DNA of 64,000 nt, taken from contig NC_092048.1 in assembly GCF_003086295.3 (NCBI RefSeq), positions 74,920,290 to 74,984,289 of the forward strand, read 5' to 3'. Below the pieces are notes generated by a model. That model worked only from the letters and a program-made list of their open reading frames with translations, had not been told where the DNA came from and did not search any database. Both the position numbers and the translations under genes were made by a program. Positions 21,144 to 31,612 of this stretch are shown one piece after another; positions within the stretch are counted from its first letter, which is position 1, and every line of letters starts with the position of its first letter. The stretch comes from Arachis hypogaea (taxonomy: Eukaryota > Streptophyta > Magnoliopsida > Fabales > Fabaceae).

Positions 21144-21157
21144 CTTACTCATGTAAG
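21144..21157 (+). other. Conserved LTR-terminal hairpin (element E copy)
   Basis: Stem CTTAC/GTAAG with loop TCAT. Equivalent hairpins lie in every LTR 3' end here, with CTCAC/GTGAG in family A (52-65, 5814-5827, 63234-63247) and CTTAC/GTAAG in B (10451-10464), C (14520-14533), E (29392-29405) and the solo LTR (48408-48421). The middle pair switches T-A to C-G as a unit, which supports a conserved RNA structure. Confidence 0.6.
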
Positions 21158-21369
21158 GTATTACTTGGACGACCCAGTGCACTTGCTAGTTAGTTGTATC
21201 GAAGTTGTGAACCATGGTATTGGCACCATGTTCTTGGCGCCATTGCCAGGGAAAGAAAGAGCCATGAATTTTACATAATCAAAGTGTAATCACGATTGCG
21301 CGTACCAAGTTGCTCACGTTGCCAGGGATTGTTTGAGCCTGGACATCACAATTTCGTGCACCAAGTTTT

Positions 21370-21387
21370 TGGCGCCGTTGCCGGGGA
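21370..21387 (+). other. Primer binding site (tRNA-Asp type) of element E
   Basis: TGGCGCCGTTGCCGGGGA, six bases after the LTR. It matches the 3' end of plant tRNA-Asp(GUC) as I recall it. Confidence 0.94.
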
Positions 21388-23245
21388 TTGTTTGAGTTTG
21401 GACAACTGACAGTTCATCTTGTTGCTCAGATTAGGTAATTTTCTCTTTGTTTTATTTTCAAAAATTTTTCAAAAATATTTCAAAACTTTTCTCATCTGTT
21501 TTCGAAAAAAATTAAAAATGTTTTCAAAAATAAATTATTCTATGGCTTCAGAATTTTTAAGAATGAATTCTGGTGTTTCATGAAGCATGTTGAAGCCTGG
21601 CTGGCTGTAAAGCCATGTCTCAATTCTTATACTCAAGAGAAGAGCTTCTTTATCTTTCTTAGCCAATTGGCTGTTGAATGTGAGGAATGTCAGGTGTGTC
21701 ATGTCTGAGTTACATACTAAAGCTTGGCTGGCTATTGAGCCAAACCTGACCCTTTGATTGGAGCTTTAGAGCATAAGATTCCTGGAATTCATATTAAAAA
21801 TTTTGGAATCCTTATTTTCTTTTTCAAAAGAATTTTTCGAAAAATATAAAATAAAAATCCAAAAAAATTAGAAAATCATAAAAATCAAAAATATTTTTTC
21901 TGAGTCTTGAGTCATATCATAAGTTTGGTGTCACTTGCATATGCATCTTGCATTTTTCGAAAATTTCATGCATTCATAGTGTTCTTCATGATCTTCAAGT
22001 TGTTCTTGGTAAGTCTTCTTGTTTGATCTTGATGATTTTTTGTTTTGTGTCTTTTCATGTTTATCATATGCACTCTTGAATTCTTAGTGCCTAAGCATTA
22101 AAGAATTCTAAGTTTGGTGTCTTACATGTTTTCTTTGCATTAAAAATTTTTCAAAATTGTGTCTATGATGTTCATCTTGACATTCAAAGTGTTCTTGGTG
22201 TTCATCTTGACATTCATAGCATTCTTGCATGCATCACATGTTTTGATCTAAAAATTTCATGCATTGCACCTTTTTAGTGTTTTTCTCCCTTGCATCATAA
22301 AAATTCAAAAATCAAAAAAATATCTTTCCTTTTGTCTCTCATCAAATTCAAAAATTTGGGTTGACTTTTTCAAAAATTTTTAAAATCAAGTTGTTTCTTA
22401 TGAGTCAAATCAAATTTTCAATTTGAAAATCTTATCTTTTTCAAAATCTTTTTCAAAAATCAAATCTTTTTCAAAATTCTTAGTTATTTTCGAAAATTCC
22501 AAAAATATTTTTCAAAAATCTTCTTCTTATTTTTAGACCAAATTTTCGAAAATAACATAATCAATTAATGTTTTGATTCAAAAATTTGAAGTTTGTTACT
22601 TGCTTGTTAAGAAAGATTCAAACTTTAAGTTCTAGAATCATATCTTGTGATTTCTTATGAATCAAGTCATTAATTGAGATTTTAAAAATCAAATCTTTTT
22701 CAAAACTAATTTCTAAAATATCTTCTTATCTTATCTTTTTCAAAAATTTGATTTCAAAATATATTTTCTAACCTCCTAACTTCTTATCTTTTCAAAATTT
22801 GTTTCAACTAACTAACTAACTTTTTGTTTGTTTCTTAACTTTTTCGAAACTACCTAACTAACTCTCTCTCTCTAATTTTCGAAAATATCTTCCCTCTTTT
22901 TCAAAAATTTCTTTTTAATTAACTAATTATTCTTATTTTTTATTTTTGATTTTAAAAATTTTCGAAAATTACTAACATTTTTCAAAAACCATTTTCGAAA
23001 ATCACTAACTCTTTTTCAAAAAAAAATATTTTCGAAAATTCTCCCTCTCCCATCTCATTCTATTTATTCATTCATATCCTAACATCTCATCTCACATATC
23101 TAGCCTCCTCACAGTTGTGTTTCTTCCATTATATTACATTCTTTGTCTCCCCCTCTTCTTCTACTCACACAGGGATCCCTATACTGTGGTATAAAGGATC
23201 TCTATTATTATTATTATTATTTTTCTGTGCCTTCTTCTTTGTCAT
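21388..23245 (+). other. Untranslated leader of element E
   Basis: About 1.86 kb, T-rich, no supported gene. It contains around ten TTTTCGAAAA-type palindromes (e.g. near 21499, 22490, 22878, 22961, 23030). CTGGCTGGCT units near 21597 and 21727 correspond to the repeated units of leader C. TAAGTTTGGTGTC motifs lie near 21922 and 22109. Confidence 0.75.
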
Positions 23246-24131
23246 ATGAGCAGGAGCAAGGATAAGAACATTCTTGTGGAAGCAGATCCAGAACCTGAAA
23301 GGACTTTGAAAAAAAAAATTAAGAGAAGCTAAAATACAACAATCCAGAGATAACCTTTCAGAAATTTTCGAACAGGAAGAGGAGATGGAAGCCAAAAATA
23401 ATAATAATGTAAGGAAGATGCTTGGTGACTTTACTGCACCTAATTCCAACTTACATGGAAGAAGCATCTCCATCCCTGCCATTGGAGCAAACAACTTTGA
23501 GCTGAAACCTCAATTAGTTTCTCTGATGCAGCTGAACTGCAAGTTTCATGGACTTCCATCTGAAGATCCTTTTCAGTTCTTAACTGAATTCTTGCAGATA
23601 TGTGATACTGTTAAGACTAATGGAGTAGATCCTGAAGTCTACAGGCTCATGCGTTTCCCTTTTGCTGTAAGAGACAGAGCTAGATTATGGTTGGATTCTC
23701 AACCCAAAGACAGCCTGAACTCTTGGGATAAGCTGGTCACGGCTTTCTTAGCCAAGTACTTTCCTCCTCAAAAGCTGAGCCAGCTTAAAGCTGATGTTCA
23801 AACCTTCAGACAGAAAGAAGGTGAATCCCTCTATGAAGCTTGGGAAAGATACAAACAGTTGACCAAAAAGTGTCCTTCTGACATGCTTTCAGAATGGACC
23901 ATCCTGGATATATTCTATGATGGTTTAACTGAGTTATCAAAGATGTCACTGGACACTTCTGCAGGTGGATCCATTCACCTAAAGAAAACGCCTGCAGAAG
24001 CTCAAGAACTCATTGACATGGTTGCTAATAACCAGTTCATGTACACTTCTGAAAGGAATCCTGTGAGTAATGGGACGCCTATGAAGAAGGGAGTTCTTGA
24101 AGTTGATACTCTGAATGCTATTGGCTCAGAA
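23246..24131 (+). pseudogene. Gag of element E with two frameshifts
   Basis: ATG 23246 opens MSRSKDKNILVEADPEPER. Just after, an A10 run at about 23309-23318 shifts the frame, and the short frame stops within a few codons. The gag domain itself (RSISIPAIGANNFEL, SLYEAWERYKQL, HLKKTPAEAQELIDMV) is open from 23385 to 24131. Near 24121 two bases are missing compared with element C (C reads GCCATATTGG, E reads GCTATTGG), moving the rest of the polyprotein to the frame that starts at 24115. Gag would make the capsid. As written, E cannot make a gag-protease fusion without frameshifting. Confidence 0.88.
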
Positions 24132-25539
24132 TAAAATATTGACTCAACAAGTCAATATGATTTCTCAGAGTCTGAATGGAATGCAAGCTGCATCCAACAG
24201 TACTCAAGAGGCTTCTTATGCAGAAGAAGCTTATGATCCTGAGAACCCTGCAATAGCAGAGGTAAATTATTTAGGTGAACCTTATGGAAACACCTATAAC
24301 TCGTCATGGAGAAATCATCCAAATTTCTCATGGAAGGATCAAAAGCCTCAACAAGGCTTTAATAATGGTGGAAGAAACAGGTTTAACAATAATAAACCTT
24401 TTCCATCATCCACTCAGCAACAGACAGAGAACTCTGAACAAAATGCTTCTAATTTAGCAAATCTAGTCTCTGATCTGTCTAGGGCCACTGTGAGTTTCAT
24501 GAATGAAACCAGGTCTTCCATTAGAAATTTGGAAGCACAAGTGGGCCAGCTGAGTAAAACGATCACTGAAATCCCTCCCAGTACTCTCCCAAGCAATACA
24601 GAAGAGAATCTAAAAGGAGAGTGCAAGGCCATTGACATAAGCAAAATGGCCGAACCCAATGAGGGAGGAGAGGACGTGAATCCCAGTGAGGAAGACCTCC
24701 TGGGACGTCCAGTGATCAATAAGGAGCTTCCCTCTGAGGAACCAAAGGACTCTGAGGCTCATCTAGAGACCATAGAGATTCCATTGAACCTCCTTATGCC
24801 CTTCATGAGCTCTGATGAGTATTCCTCTTCTGAAGAGAATGAGGATGTTACTGAAGAGCAAACTGCCAAGTTTCTTGGTGCAATCATGAAGCTGAATGCC
24901 AAATTATTTGGCATTGATACTTGGGATGTTGAACCTCCCTTGTTCATCAATGAACTAAGTGATCTGGATCAACTGACATTGCCTCAGAAGAGACAGGATC
25001 CTGGAAAGTTCATAATACCCTGTACCATAGGCACCATGATCTTTAAGGCTCTGTGTGACCTTGGTTCAGGAATAAACCTCATGCCCCTCTCTGTAATAGA
25101 GAAACTGGGAATCTATGGGGTGCAAGCTGCTAAAATCTCATTAGAGATGGCAGACAGTTCAAGAAAACAGGCTTATGGACAAGTAGAGGACGTGTTAGTG
25201 AAGGTTGAAGGCCTTTACATCCCTGCTGATTTCATAGTCCTGGATACTGGAAAGGAAGAGGATGAATCCATCATCCTAGGAAGACCTTTCCTGGCCACAG
25301 CAAGAGCTGTGATTGATGTTGACAGAGGTGAAATAGTCCTTCAATGGAATGAGGACTCCCTGGTGTTTAAAACTCAAGGATCTCCCTCTGCAACCATGGA
25401 GAGGAAGCAGAAAAAACTTCTCTCAAAGCAGAGTCAAACAAAGCCCCCACAGTCAAACTCTAAGTTTGGTGTTGAACTCCCATATCCAAACTCTAAGTTT
25501 GGTGTTGGAGAGTCTCAACAAAGCTCTGCACATCTGTGA
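24115..25539 (+). CDS. Gag C-terminal linker plus aspartic protease of element E
   Basis: A 474-codon open frame downstream of the second frameshift. Residues ~1-120 are the Asn/Gln-rich gag linker; a Glu-rich stretch follows. The protease at ~300-420 has active-site motif ALCDLGSGINLMPLS (DLG instead of DTG/DSG) and the C-terminal cue SIILGRPFLATARAVIDVDRG. The C-terminus contains two copies of a Ser-Lys-Phe-Gly-Val unit, encoded by the recurring TAAGTTTGGTGTTG DNA motif (about 25459 and 25494). The ATG at 24115 is only the first Met in this frame; the natural start is 23246. Confidence 0.82.
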   Translation: MLLAQNKILTQQVNMISQSLNGMQAASNSTQEASYAEEAYDPENPAIAEVNYLGEPYGNTYNSSWRNHPNFSWKDQKPQQGFNNGGRNRFNNNKPFPSSTQQQTENSEQNASNLANLVSDLSRATVSFMNETRSSIRNLEAQVGQLSKTITEIPPSTLPSNTEENLKGECKAIDISKMAEPNEGGEDVNPSEEDLLGRPVINKELPSEEPKDSEAHLETIEIPLNLLMPFMSSDEYSSSEENEDVTEEQTAKFLGAIMKLNAKLFGIDTWDVEPPLFINELSDLDQLTLPQKRQDPGKFIIPCTIGTMIFKALCDLGSGINLMPLSVIEKLGIYGVQAAKISLEMADSSRKQAYGQVEDVLVKVEGLYIPADFIVLDTGKEEDESIILGRPFLATARAVIDVDRGEIVLQWNEDSLVFKTQGSPSATMERKQKKLLSKQSQTKPPQSNSKFGVELPYPNSKFGVGESQQSSAHL

Positions 25540-25576
25540 GGCTCCATGAGAGCCCACTGTCAAGCTACTGACATTA

Positions 25577-25606
25577 AAGAAGCGCTTGTTGGGAGGCAAC
25601 CCAATT
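25577..25606 (+). other. Hairpin motif AAGAAGCGCTTGTTGGGAGG...CCCAA downstream of protease
   Basis: TTGGG (25589-25593), loop AGGCAA, CCCAA (25600-25604), preceded by the palindrome AGCGCT. I recall nearly the same GCGCTT...GGGAGGCAACCCAA block in other plant Tat/Athila-like elements, which suggests a conserved RNA signal. In E it sits 60 bp after the protease stop, where pol is missing. Confidence 0.5.
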
Positions 25607-25740
25607 TTTATCTAACTATATTTTTCTTAGTTATATGTCTTTATAGGTTCATGATCATGTGGAGTCACAAAATAAATATAAAAATTAAAAACGGAATAAA
25701 AAACAGCAGAAGAAAAATCACACCCTGGAGGAAGCATCTG

Positions 25741-25920
25741 CCTGGCGTTCAACGCCAGAACAGAGCATGGTTCTGGCGCTGAACGCCCAAAATGGGCAAC
25801 ATCCTGGCGCTGAACGCCCAGAACAAGCATGGTTCTGGCGTTCAACGCCAGAAATGGCAACAAATGGGCGTTGAACGCCCAAAATGGGCACCAACCTGGC
25901 GCTGAACGCCCAGAGTTGTG
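25741..25920. repeat. Internal palindrome cluster of element E (CTGGCGTTCAACGCCAG type)
   Basis: Six palindromic units in 180 bp, variants of CTGGCGTTCAACGCCAG and TGGGCGTTGAACGCCCA, at roughly 30-bp spacing. The same motif is found in the U3 of the B, C, E and solo LTRs, but here it is inside the element, between protease and accessory ORF. Confidence 0.9.
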
Positions 25921-26260
25921 TGCAAGGGCATTTTGCATGCCTAAATTGGTGCAGGGATGTAAATGCCTTGACACCTCAAGATTTGTGGACCCCACAGGAT
26001 CATCTCAGGATCTGTGGACCCACAGGATCATCTCAGGATCTGTGAATTTCACAGGATCCCCACCCACCTCACCCTCTATCTCTCCATTCATGACCATCCC
26101 TTCTGTTTTCCATCCACCACTCACATCCATACACACATCCCACCATCTCCTCCATATCTTCTTCTTCTTCTATTCCTTCTTCTTTTGCTCGAGGGCGAGC
26201 AACATTCTAAGTTTGGTGTGGTAAAAGTATAAGCTTTTTTGTTTTTCCATTACCATTGAT

Positions 26261-26635
26261 GGCACCTAAACCTCTAAAAGAGGGGAAGGGAAGACAAAGG
26301 CTTCCACCTCCGAGTCATGGGAGATGGAAAGATTCATCTCAAGGGTCTATAGCTCAGTGGTAGAACATGTGGCTGCAAATCAAGAAATCCCTGAGATACC
26401 TCAGGGGATGCACTTCCCCCCACATAAATATCAGGAGCAAATCAACACCTCCCTAGGAGAATTAAGTTCCAACATAGGACAATTAAGGGTGGAACATCAA
26501 GAGCACTCCATCATCCTTCATGAAATTAGAGAAGATCAAAAAGCAATGAGGGAGGAGCAACAAAGACAAGGAAGAGACATAGAAGAGCTCAAGGACATCA
26601 TTGGTTCCTCAAGAAGGAAACGCCACCATTACTAA
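26261..26635 (+). pseudogene. Remnant of accessory ORF in element E
   Basis: Starts MAPKPLKEGKGRQ at 26261, in a different frame from the open part that begins at 26324 (MERFISRVYSSVVEHV). The C-terminal coiled-coil-like part (INTSLGELSSNIGQLR, EIREDQKAMREEQQRQGRD) matches the ORF of element B at 1160-1350. The entire central domain present in B (about 450-1110) is deleted. A tRNA-like segment occupies part of what remains. Confidence 0.75.
26343..26410 (+). other. tRNA-Cys(GCA)-like sequence inside the accessory ORF
   Basis: GGGTCTATAGCTCAGTGGTA followed by GAACAT, then an anticodon loop CTGCAAA with stem-like TCAAG, resembles the first ~50 nt of plant tRNA-Cys (A-box and anticodon GCA recognisable). 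The T-arm place is taken by CCTGAG/CTCAGG. No 3' acceptor strand matching GGGTCTA is visible, the D-stem has one mismatch (GCTC/GAAC) and the anticodon stem is weak. It is therefore a tRNA-derived relic, not a working gene. The orthologous stretch of element B (349-410) is not tRNA-like. Confidence 0.5.
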
Positions 26636-26639
26636 GGTG

Positions 26640-27791
26640 GATTCATTCCTTGCTCTTATTTCTTCTGTTTTTCGTTTTCTATGTTATGTGCTTATCTATG
26701 TTTGTGTCTTAATTACATGATCATTAGTAGTTAGTAACTATGTCTTAAAAGTTATGAATATCCTATGAATCCATCACCTCTCTTAAAATAAAAACTGTTT
26801 TAATTCAAAAGAACAAGAAGTACATGAGTTTTGAATTTATCCTTGAACTTAGCTTAATTATATTGATGTGGTGACAATGCTTCTTGTTTTCTGAATGTAT
26901 GCTTGAACAGTGCATATGTCTTTTGAAGTTGTTGTTTAAGAATGTTAAATATGTTGGCTCTTGAAAGAATGATGACTAGGAGACATGTTATTTGATAATC
27001 TGAAAAATCATAAAAATGATTCTTGAAGCAAGAAAAAGCAGCAAAGAACAAAGCTTGCAGAAAAAAAGAGAAAAAAAAAAGGGGCGAAAAAAAAATAGAA
27101 AGAAAAAGAAAAAGCAAGCAGAAAAAGCCAAAAGCTCTTAAAACCAAGAGGCAAGAGCAAAAAGCCAATAACCCTTAAAACCAAAAGGCAAGGAAATAAA
27201 AAGGATCCCAAGGCTTTGAGCATCAGTGGATAGGAGGGCCTACAGGAATAAAATCCTGGTCTAAGCGGCTAAACAAAGTTGTCCCTAACCATGTGCTTGT
27301 GGCGTGTAGGTGTCAAGTGAAAACTTGAGACTGAGCGGTTAAAGTCAAGGTCCAAAGCAAAAAAAGAGTGTGCTTAAGAACCCTGGACACCTCTAATTGG
27401 GGACTTTAGCAAAGCTGAGTCACAATCTGAAAAGGTTCACCCAATTATGTGTCTGTGGCATTTATGTATCCGGTGGTAATACTGGAAAACAAAGTGCTTA
27501 GGGCCACGGCCAAGACTCATAAAGAAGCTGTGTTCAAGAATCATCATACTGAACTAGGAGAGTCAATAACACTATTCGAAATCTGAAATTCCTATAGATG
27601 CCAATCATTCTGAACCTCAATGGATAAAGTGAGATGCCAAAACTATTCAAGAGGCAAAAAGCTATAAGTCCCGCTCATATGATTGGAGCTATGTTTCATT
27701 GATAGTTTGGAATTTATAGTATATTCTCTTCTTTTTATCCTAATTGATTTTCAGTTGCTTGGGGACAAGCAACAATTTAAGTTTGGTGTTG
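26640..27791 (+). other. Conserved non-coding 3' internal domain of element E
   Basis: Collinear with 7789-8946 of element B, including CTAAGCGGCTAAAC, GGACACCTCTAATTGGGGAC and GGTGGTAATACTGG blocks. No supported gene; the A-rich stretch at 27050-27130 produces only low-complexity frames. It ends in TTAAGTTTGGTGTTG, directly against the 3' LTR, where a polypurine tract would be expected. Confidence 0.75.
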
Positions 27792-29611
27792 TGATGAGCG
27801 GATAATTTATACGCTTTTTGACATTGTTTTTAGTATGTTTTTAGTAGGATCTAGTTACTTTTAGGGATGTTTTCATTAGTTTTTATTTTAAATTCACATT
27901 TCTGGACTTTACTATGAGTTTGTGTGTTTTTCTGTGATTTCAGGTATTTTCTGGCTGAAATTGAGGGACTTGAGCAAAAATCAGATTCAGAGGTTGAAGA
28001 AGGACTGCTGATGCTGTTGGATTCTGACCTCTCTGCACTCAAAGTGGATTTTCTGGAGCTACAAAACTCGAAATGGCGTGCTTCCAATTGCGTTGGAAAG
28101 TAGACATCCAGGGCTTTCCAGATATATATAATAGTCCATACTTTGGCCAAGAATAGACGACGTAAACCGGCGTCCAACTCCAGCTTTCTACCCAAATCTG
28201 GCGTCCAGCGCCAGAAAAGGAGCCAAAACCAGAGTTGAACGCCCAAACTGGCACAAAAGCTGGCGTTCAACTCCAAGAAGGACCTCTACACGTGCAACAT
28301 TCAGGCTCAGCCCAAACACACACCAAGTGGGCCCCGGAAGTGGATTTATGCATCAATTACTTACTCATGTAAACCCTAGTGACTAGTTTATTATAAATAG
28401 GACCTTTTACTATTGTATTAGGCATCTTTGGTCTCAGTTTTAATCCATTGTTCATCTTTGGATTATCTTTTGATCTATTGATCACGTTTTGGGGGCTGGC
28501 CACTCGGCCATGCCTACCCTCTATTCACTTATGTATTTTCAAACGGTAGAGTTTCTACACTCCATAGATTAAGGTGTGGAGCTCTGTTATTCCTCAAAGA
28601 TTAATGCAAAGTACTTCTGTTTTCTATTCAATTCATCTTATTTCGCTTCTAAGATATTCATTTGCACTTCAACCTGAATGTGATGAACGTGACAATCATC
28701 ATCATTCCCTATGAACGCGTGCCTGACAACCACTTCCGTTCTACCTTCGACTGAATGAGTATCTCTCAGATCTCCTAACCAGAATCTTCGTGGTGTAATC
28801 TAGAATGATGGCGGCATTCAAGAGAATCCGGAAAGTCTAAACCTTGTCTGTGGTATTCCGAGTAGGATTCAATGAATGAATGACTGTGACGAGCTCCAAA
28901 CTCGCGATTGCAGGGCGTTAGTGACAGACGCAAAAGGATAGTAAATCCTATTCCAGCATGATCGAGAACCGACAGATGAATAGCCGTGCCGTGACAGGGT
29001 GCGTTGACCATTTTCACTGAGAGGATAAGATGAAGCCATTGGCAAGGGTGATGCCTCCAGACGATTAGCCGTGCCGTGACAGGGCATTGGATCATTTTCC
29101 CGAGAGATGACCGAAAGTAGCCATTGACAGTGGTGATGTATCACATAAAGCCAGCCATGGAAAGGAGTAAGACTGATTGGATGAAGATAGCAGGAAAGCA
29201 GAGGTTCAGAGGAACGAAAAGCATCTCCATTCGCTTATCTGAAATTCCTACCAATGATTTACATAAGTACCTCTATCCCTATTCTATTATTTATTATTCA
29301 AAAACTCCATTATCAATTTATATCCGCCTGACTGAGATTTGCAAGGTGACCATAGCTTGCTTCATACCAACAATCTCCGTGGGATTCGACCCTTACTCAC
29401 GTAAGGTATTACTTGGACGACCCAGTGCACTTGCTGGTTAGTTGTATTGAAGTTGTGAACCTTGGTATTGGCACCATGTTCTTGGCGCTATTGCCAGGGA
29501 AAGAAAGAGCCATGAATTTTACATAATCAAAGTGTAATCACGATTGCGTGTACCAAGTTGCTCACGTTGCCAGGGATTGTTTGAGCCTGGACATCACAAT
29601 TTCGTGCACCA
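27792..29611 (+). repeat. 3' LTR of element E (1,820 bp)
   Basis: Same length and termini as the 5' LTR. Differences counted by eye include C/T near 28031, G/A near 28063 and three in 28586-28615. TATA box 28392-28399; hairpin 29392-29405. Followed by the ATGGT target duplication. Confidence 0.95.
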
Positions 29612-29779
29612 ATGGTATATCTAACTATTGTATAAAATTACCTGAATCATCAGATGAATACTCTTTTTCTAATTTTTTATTCACTATCAATTAGTATAGC
29701 AGCAAAAGCTTTCCTTACTTCTTCATTACTGATTTTGTTTATTTTTTCTTCTGTTTTGGAGTTGTTAGCGTAATGACTT

Positions 29780-30300
29780 GATTTTTTACATTTTCAATAG
29801 ACTATCTGCTTCTTGTCATTTTTCTTTTTACTATTCCATTTTTATTTTTTCCTATAGTTTTTCCTTGGCTTATTTCCTATTGTATAAGTTTCTCTAGATT
29901 GATACCTATACGTGTTCTCATAATTCTTTATATTTCTTTTCCTAATGATTCTATTTTAGTTGCTAGGTGCCTTTTCAGTGGTAATGCCATACTGTTGATA
30001 AAAATTTCTTAATTCTCGCTTACTACTCATATTTTTTTTCTTATTTTCTCTTGTAATCTGGTGTCAGTACATATTTTTACTTCGGTTTGTACTACTATAT
30101 TATGTATTTGGCCAAAAGTTAGGCCTTCATACGATATTTGAGTACCAAATAAAGATTGTAATTTTTGTAAAACTTTTTCTGAAAAGACTTTGGGTAAAGC
30201 TACTATAAATATTTTTTTCCAAAAAGGGACTGCTGCATCATCTCTCATCATTATCTTAGAGATGAAAATATATTTATACCACCTGTAGTCAAACATTGTG
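29780..30300 (-). pseudogene. Coat-protein-like fragment of the pararetrovirus
   Basis: The best open part is 30296-30027 (89 codons). It contains the cues AAVPFWKKIFIVALPK and FGQIHNIVV, typical of the conserved coat-protein core of Caulimoviridae. Further left on the minus strand are a Lys/Arg/Tyr-rich stretch and a degenerate CCHC-like knuckle (C-x2-C retained, final Cys lost) near 29800. These would bind genomic RNA in a working virus. Stops separate the parts. Confidence 0.65.
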
Positions 30301-31612
30301 GGACATCATAAGTTCATTAGTTGGATTTCTATTTTGTCTTTAAAAATATTTGGGTCACTTAAAAAGTTTTTTTATGATTGTAAAAATTAAGGTTGCTGTA
30401 GCATCTTGTGTTTGGTCTTCTGATTTTACACTACTTAACATTAAATCTTTTTTCGGTAAGGTTAGAAAGTTATCCCACCATCCTTTTAATTATCCCGTGA
30501 ACATTTGGCTGATCATGACTGCTACTTCTCTATCACTAACTCGTTTTGTCTTATAAGCAGTTGCTGCCATAGTCATATTATATATTAGATCTAGAATAGC
30601 TTATTCACTTAACCCATCTAAGTCCCATTCTATTAAATAAAATCCAGTAAAAATATTTTGCACTAATTATGTTCTTTCTTTAAGGCTCGCTTACGTTAGC
30701 TGGGGTTAGTCTTGGATAATAATTCTTTAGTTTCGGATAATATTGATTCTTATGTGTTATCTTGTTAATTTTTATTGTCTTAATAGTTATTTTTCCTTGA
30801 CTTATAGACTTAAGTTTTTTCTTTAGCTCATCAATGTCATCTTCCACATTTGTTCATAGTTTAATCACATCAGGACTTTGAAACGTTTATATAGGCTTTT
30901 ATATAGGTTTAATTTGTTCATGTTTATGTTCAATTCTTTCTAACAGATTTTTCATAATATTTAGGACCGTATTAGTAAAGTTATGTTGCTGATGTACTTT
31001 TTTAATCTTTCTCTTATCTATACTTCCTTTTATTCCACTATCTTTGTATGGGGGTGACTTTTAGTTCTAAATTTTGGACTACCTGTAGTTTTATAGTTTC
31101 TTTCGGTGGATACTGAGATTCTACTATTTGTCCTGTGCTACTTTTTCAAATAGTGGTTATCTTACTTAGAGGACAAAATTTTTTTTAAAATCTTGAAAGT
31201 AGTTTTTGAACTAGTCAAAGAAGTATAAATTGATTTTATTTTTTATTAAGTAATCATAAAATTCTTTTCTTATTTTTATGGGTTTTTTTCAGAATATCTA
31301 GCAAAATACTATTTTTTTAATCTCGTATTATATTCTGCATTAAAATTTTTACTAATCTAATTTTTATCAATCTCAAAAGATTCCTCTTTTATTATAACTT
31401 CTAAGATTTGAGAGGCAGTTGATGAGTAATTAGTTTTTGTCCCATATAAAGAAATTGCTGTATTTGGTCTATTGTTGTTTATTCCTATAACTTCTTCGTT
31501 TATAACAGACTTATCTATAGAGTGCCTAGGATTAATATCTTCTTTATTCTGGTAGTTTGGTATTCTGACTGATTGTGACCTATTCATTCATAGTCTAATA
31601 TTTGGACCTTCT

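Larger units (their letters stand above)
19544..21363 (+). repeat. 5' LTR of element E (1,820 bp)
   Basis: Starts TGATGAGCGGATAATTTATA, ends TTTCGTGCACCA. TATA box at 20144-20151. U3 palindrome cluster (GGCGTCCAGCGCC, GGCGTTCAACTCC) at about 19918-20030. Terminal hairpin at 21144-21157. The minus-strand ORFs seen inside it (19603-20028, 20527-20896) are non-coding shadows, repeated in every copy of the LTR. Confidence 0.95.
19544..29611 (+). mobile_element. Element E: complete, young non-autonomous LTR retrotransposon (10,068 bp)
   Basis: Order: 5' LTR 19544-21363, primer site 21370-21387, leader, gag with two frameshifts, protease, palindrome cluster, accessory-ORF remnant with tRNA-like insert, conserved 3' domain, 3' LTR 27792-29611. 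Both LTRs are 1,820 bp and differ, by my eye count, at about 18 positions (~1%), so the insertion is recent on a plant time scale. No reverse transcriptase, RNase H or integrase lies between 25539 and 27792, so enzymes must have come from a partner element. Confidence 0.95.

Noticed and set aside
20527..21193. Several ~100-codon frames on both strands of the LTR
   Set aside because: Lie in the R/U5 zone, overlap on opposite strands and are repeated at 28775-29441; no protein-like pattern.
26343..26410. Functional tRNA-Cys gene
   Set aside because: No 3' acceptor strand or TTCGAAT T-loop; D-stem mismatch. Kept only as a tRNA-derived relic.
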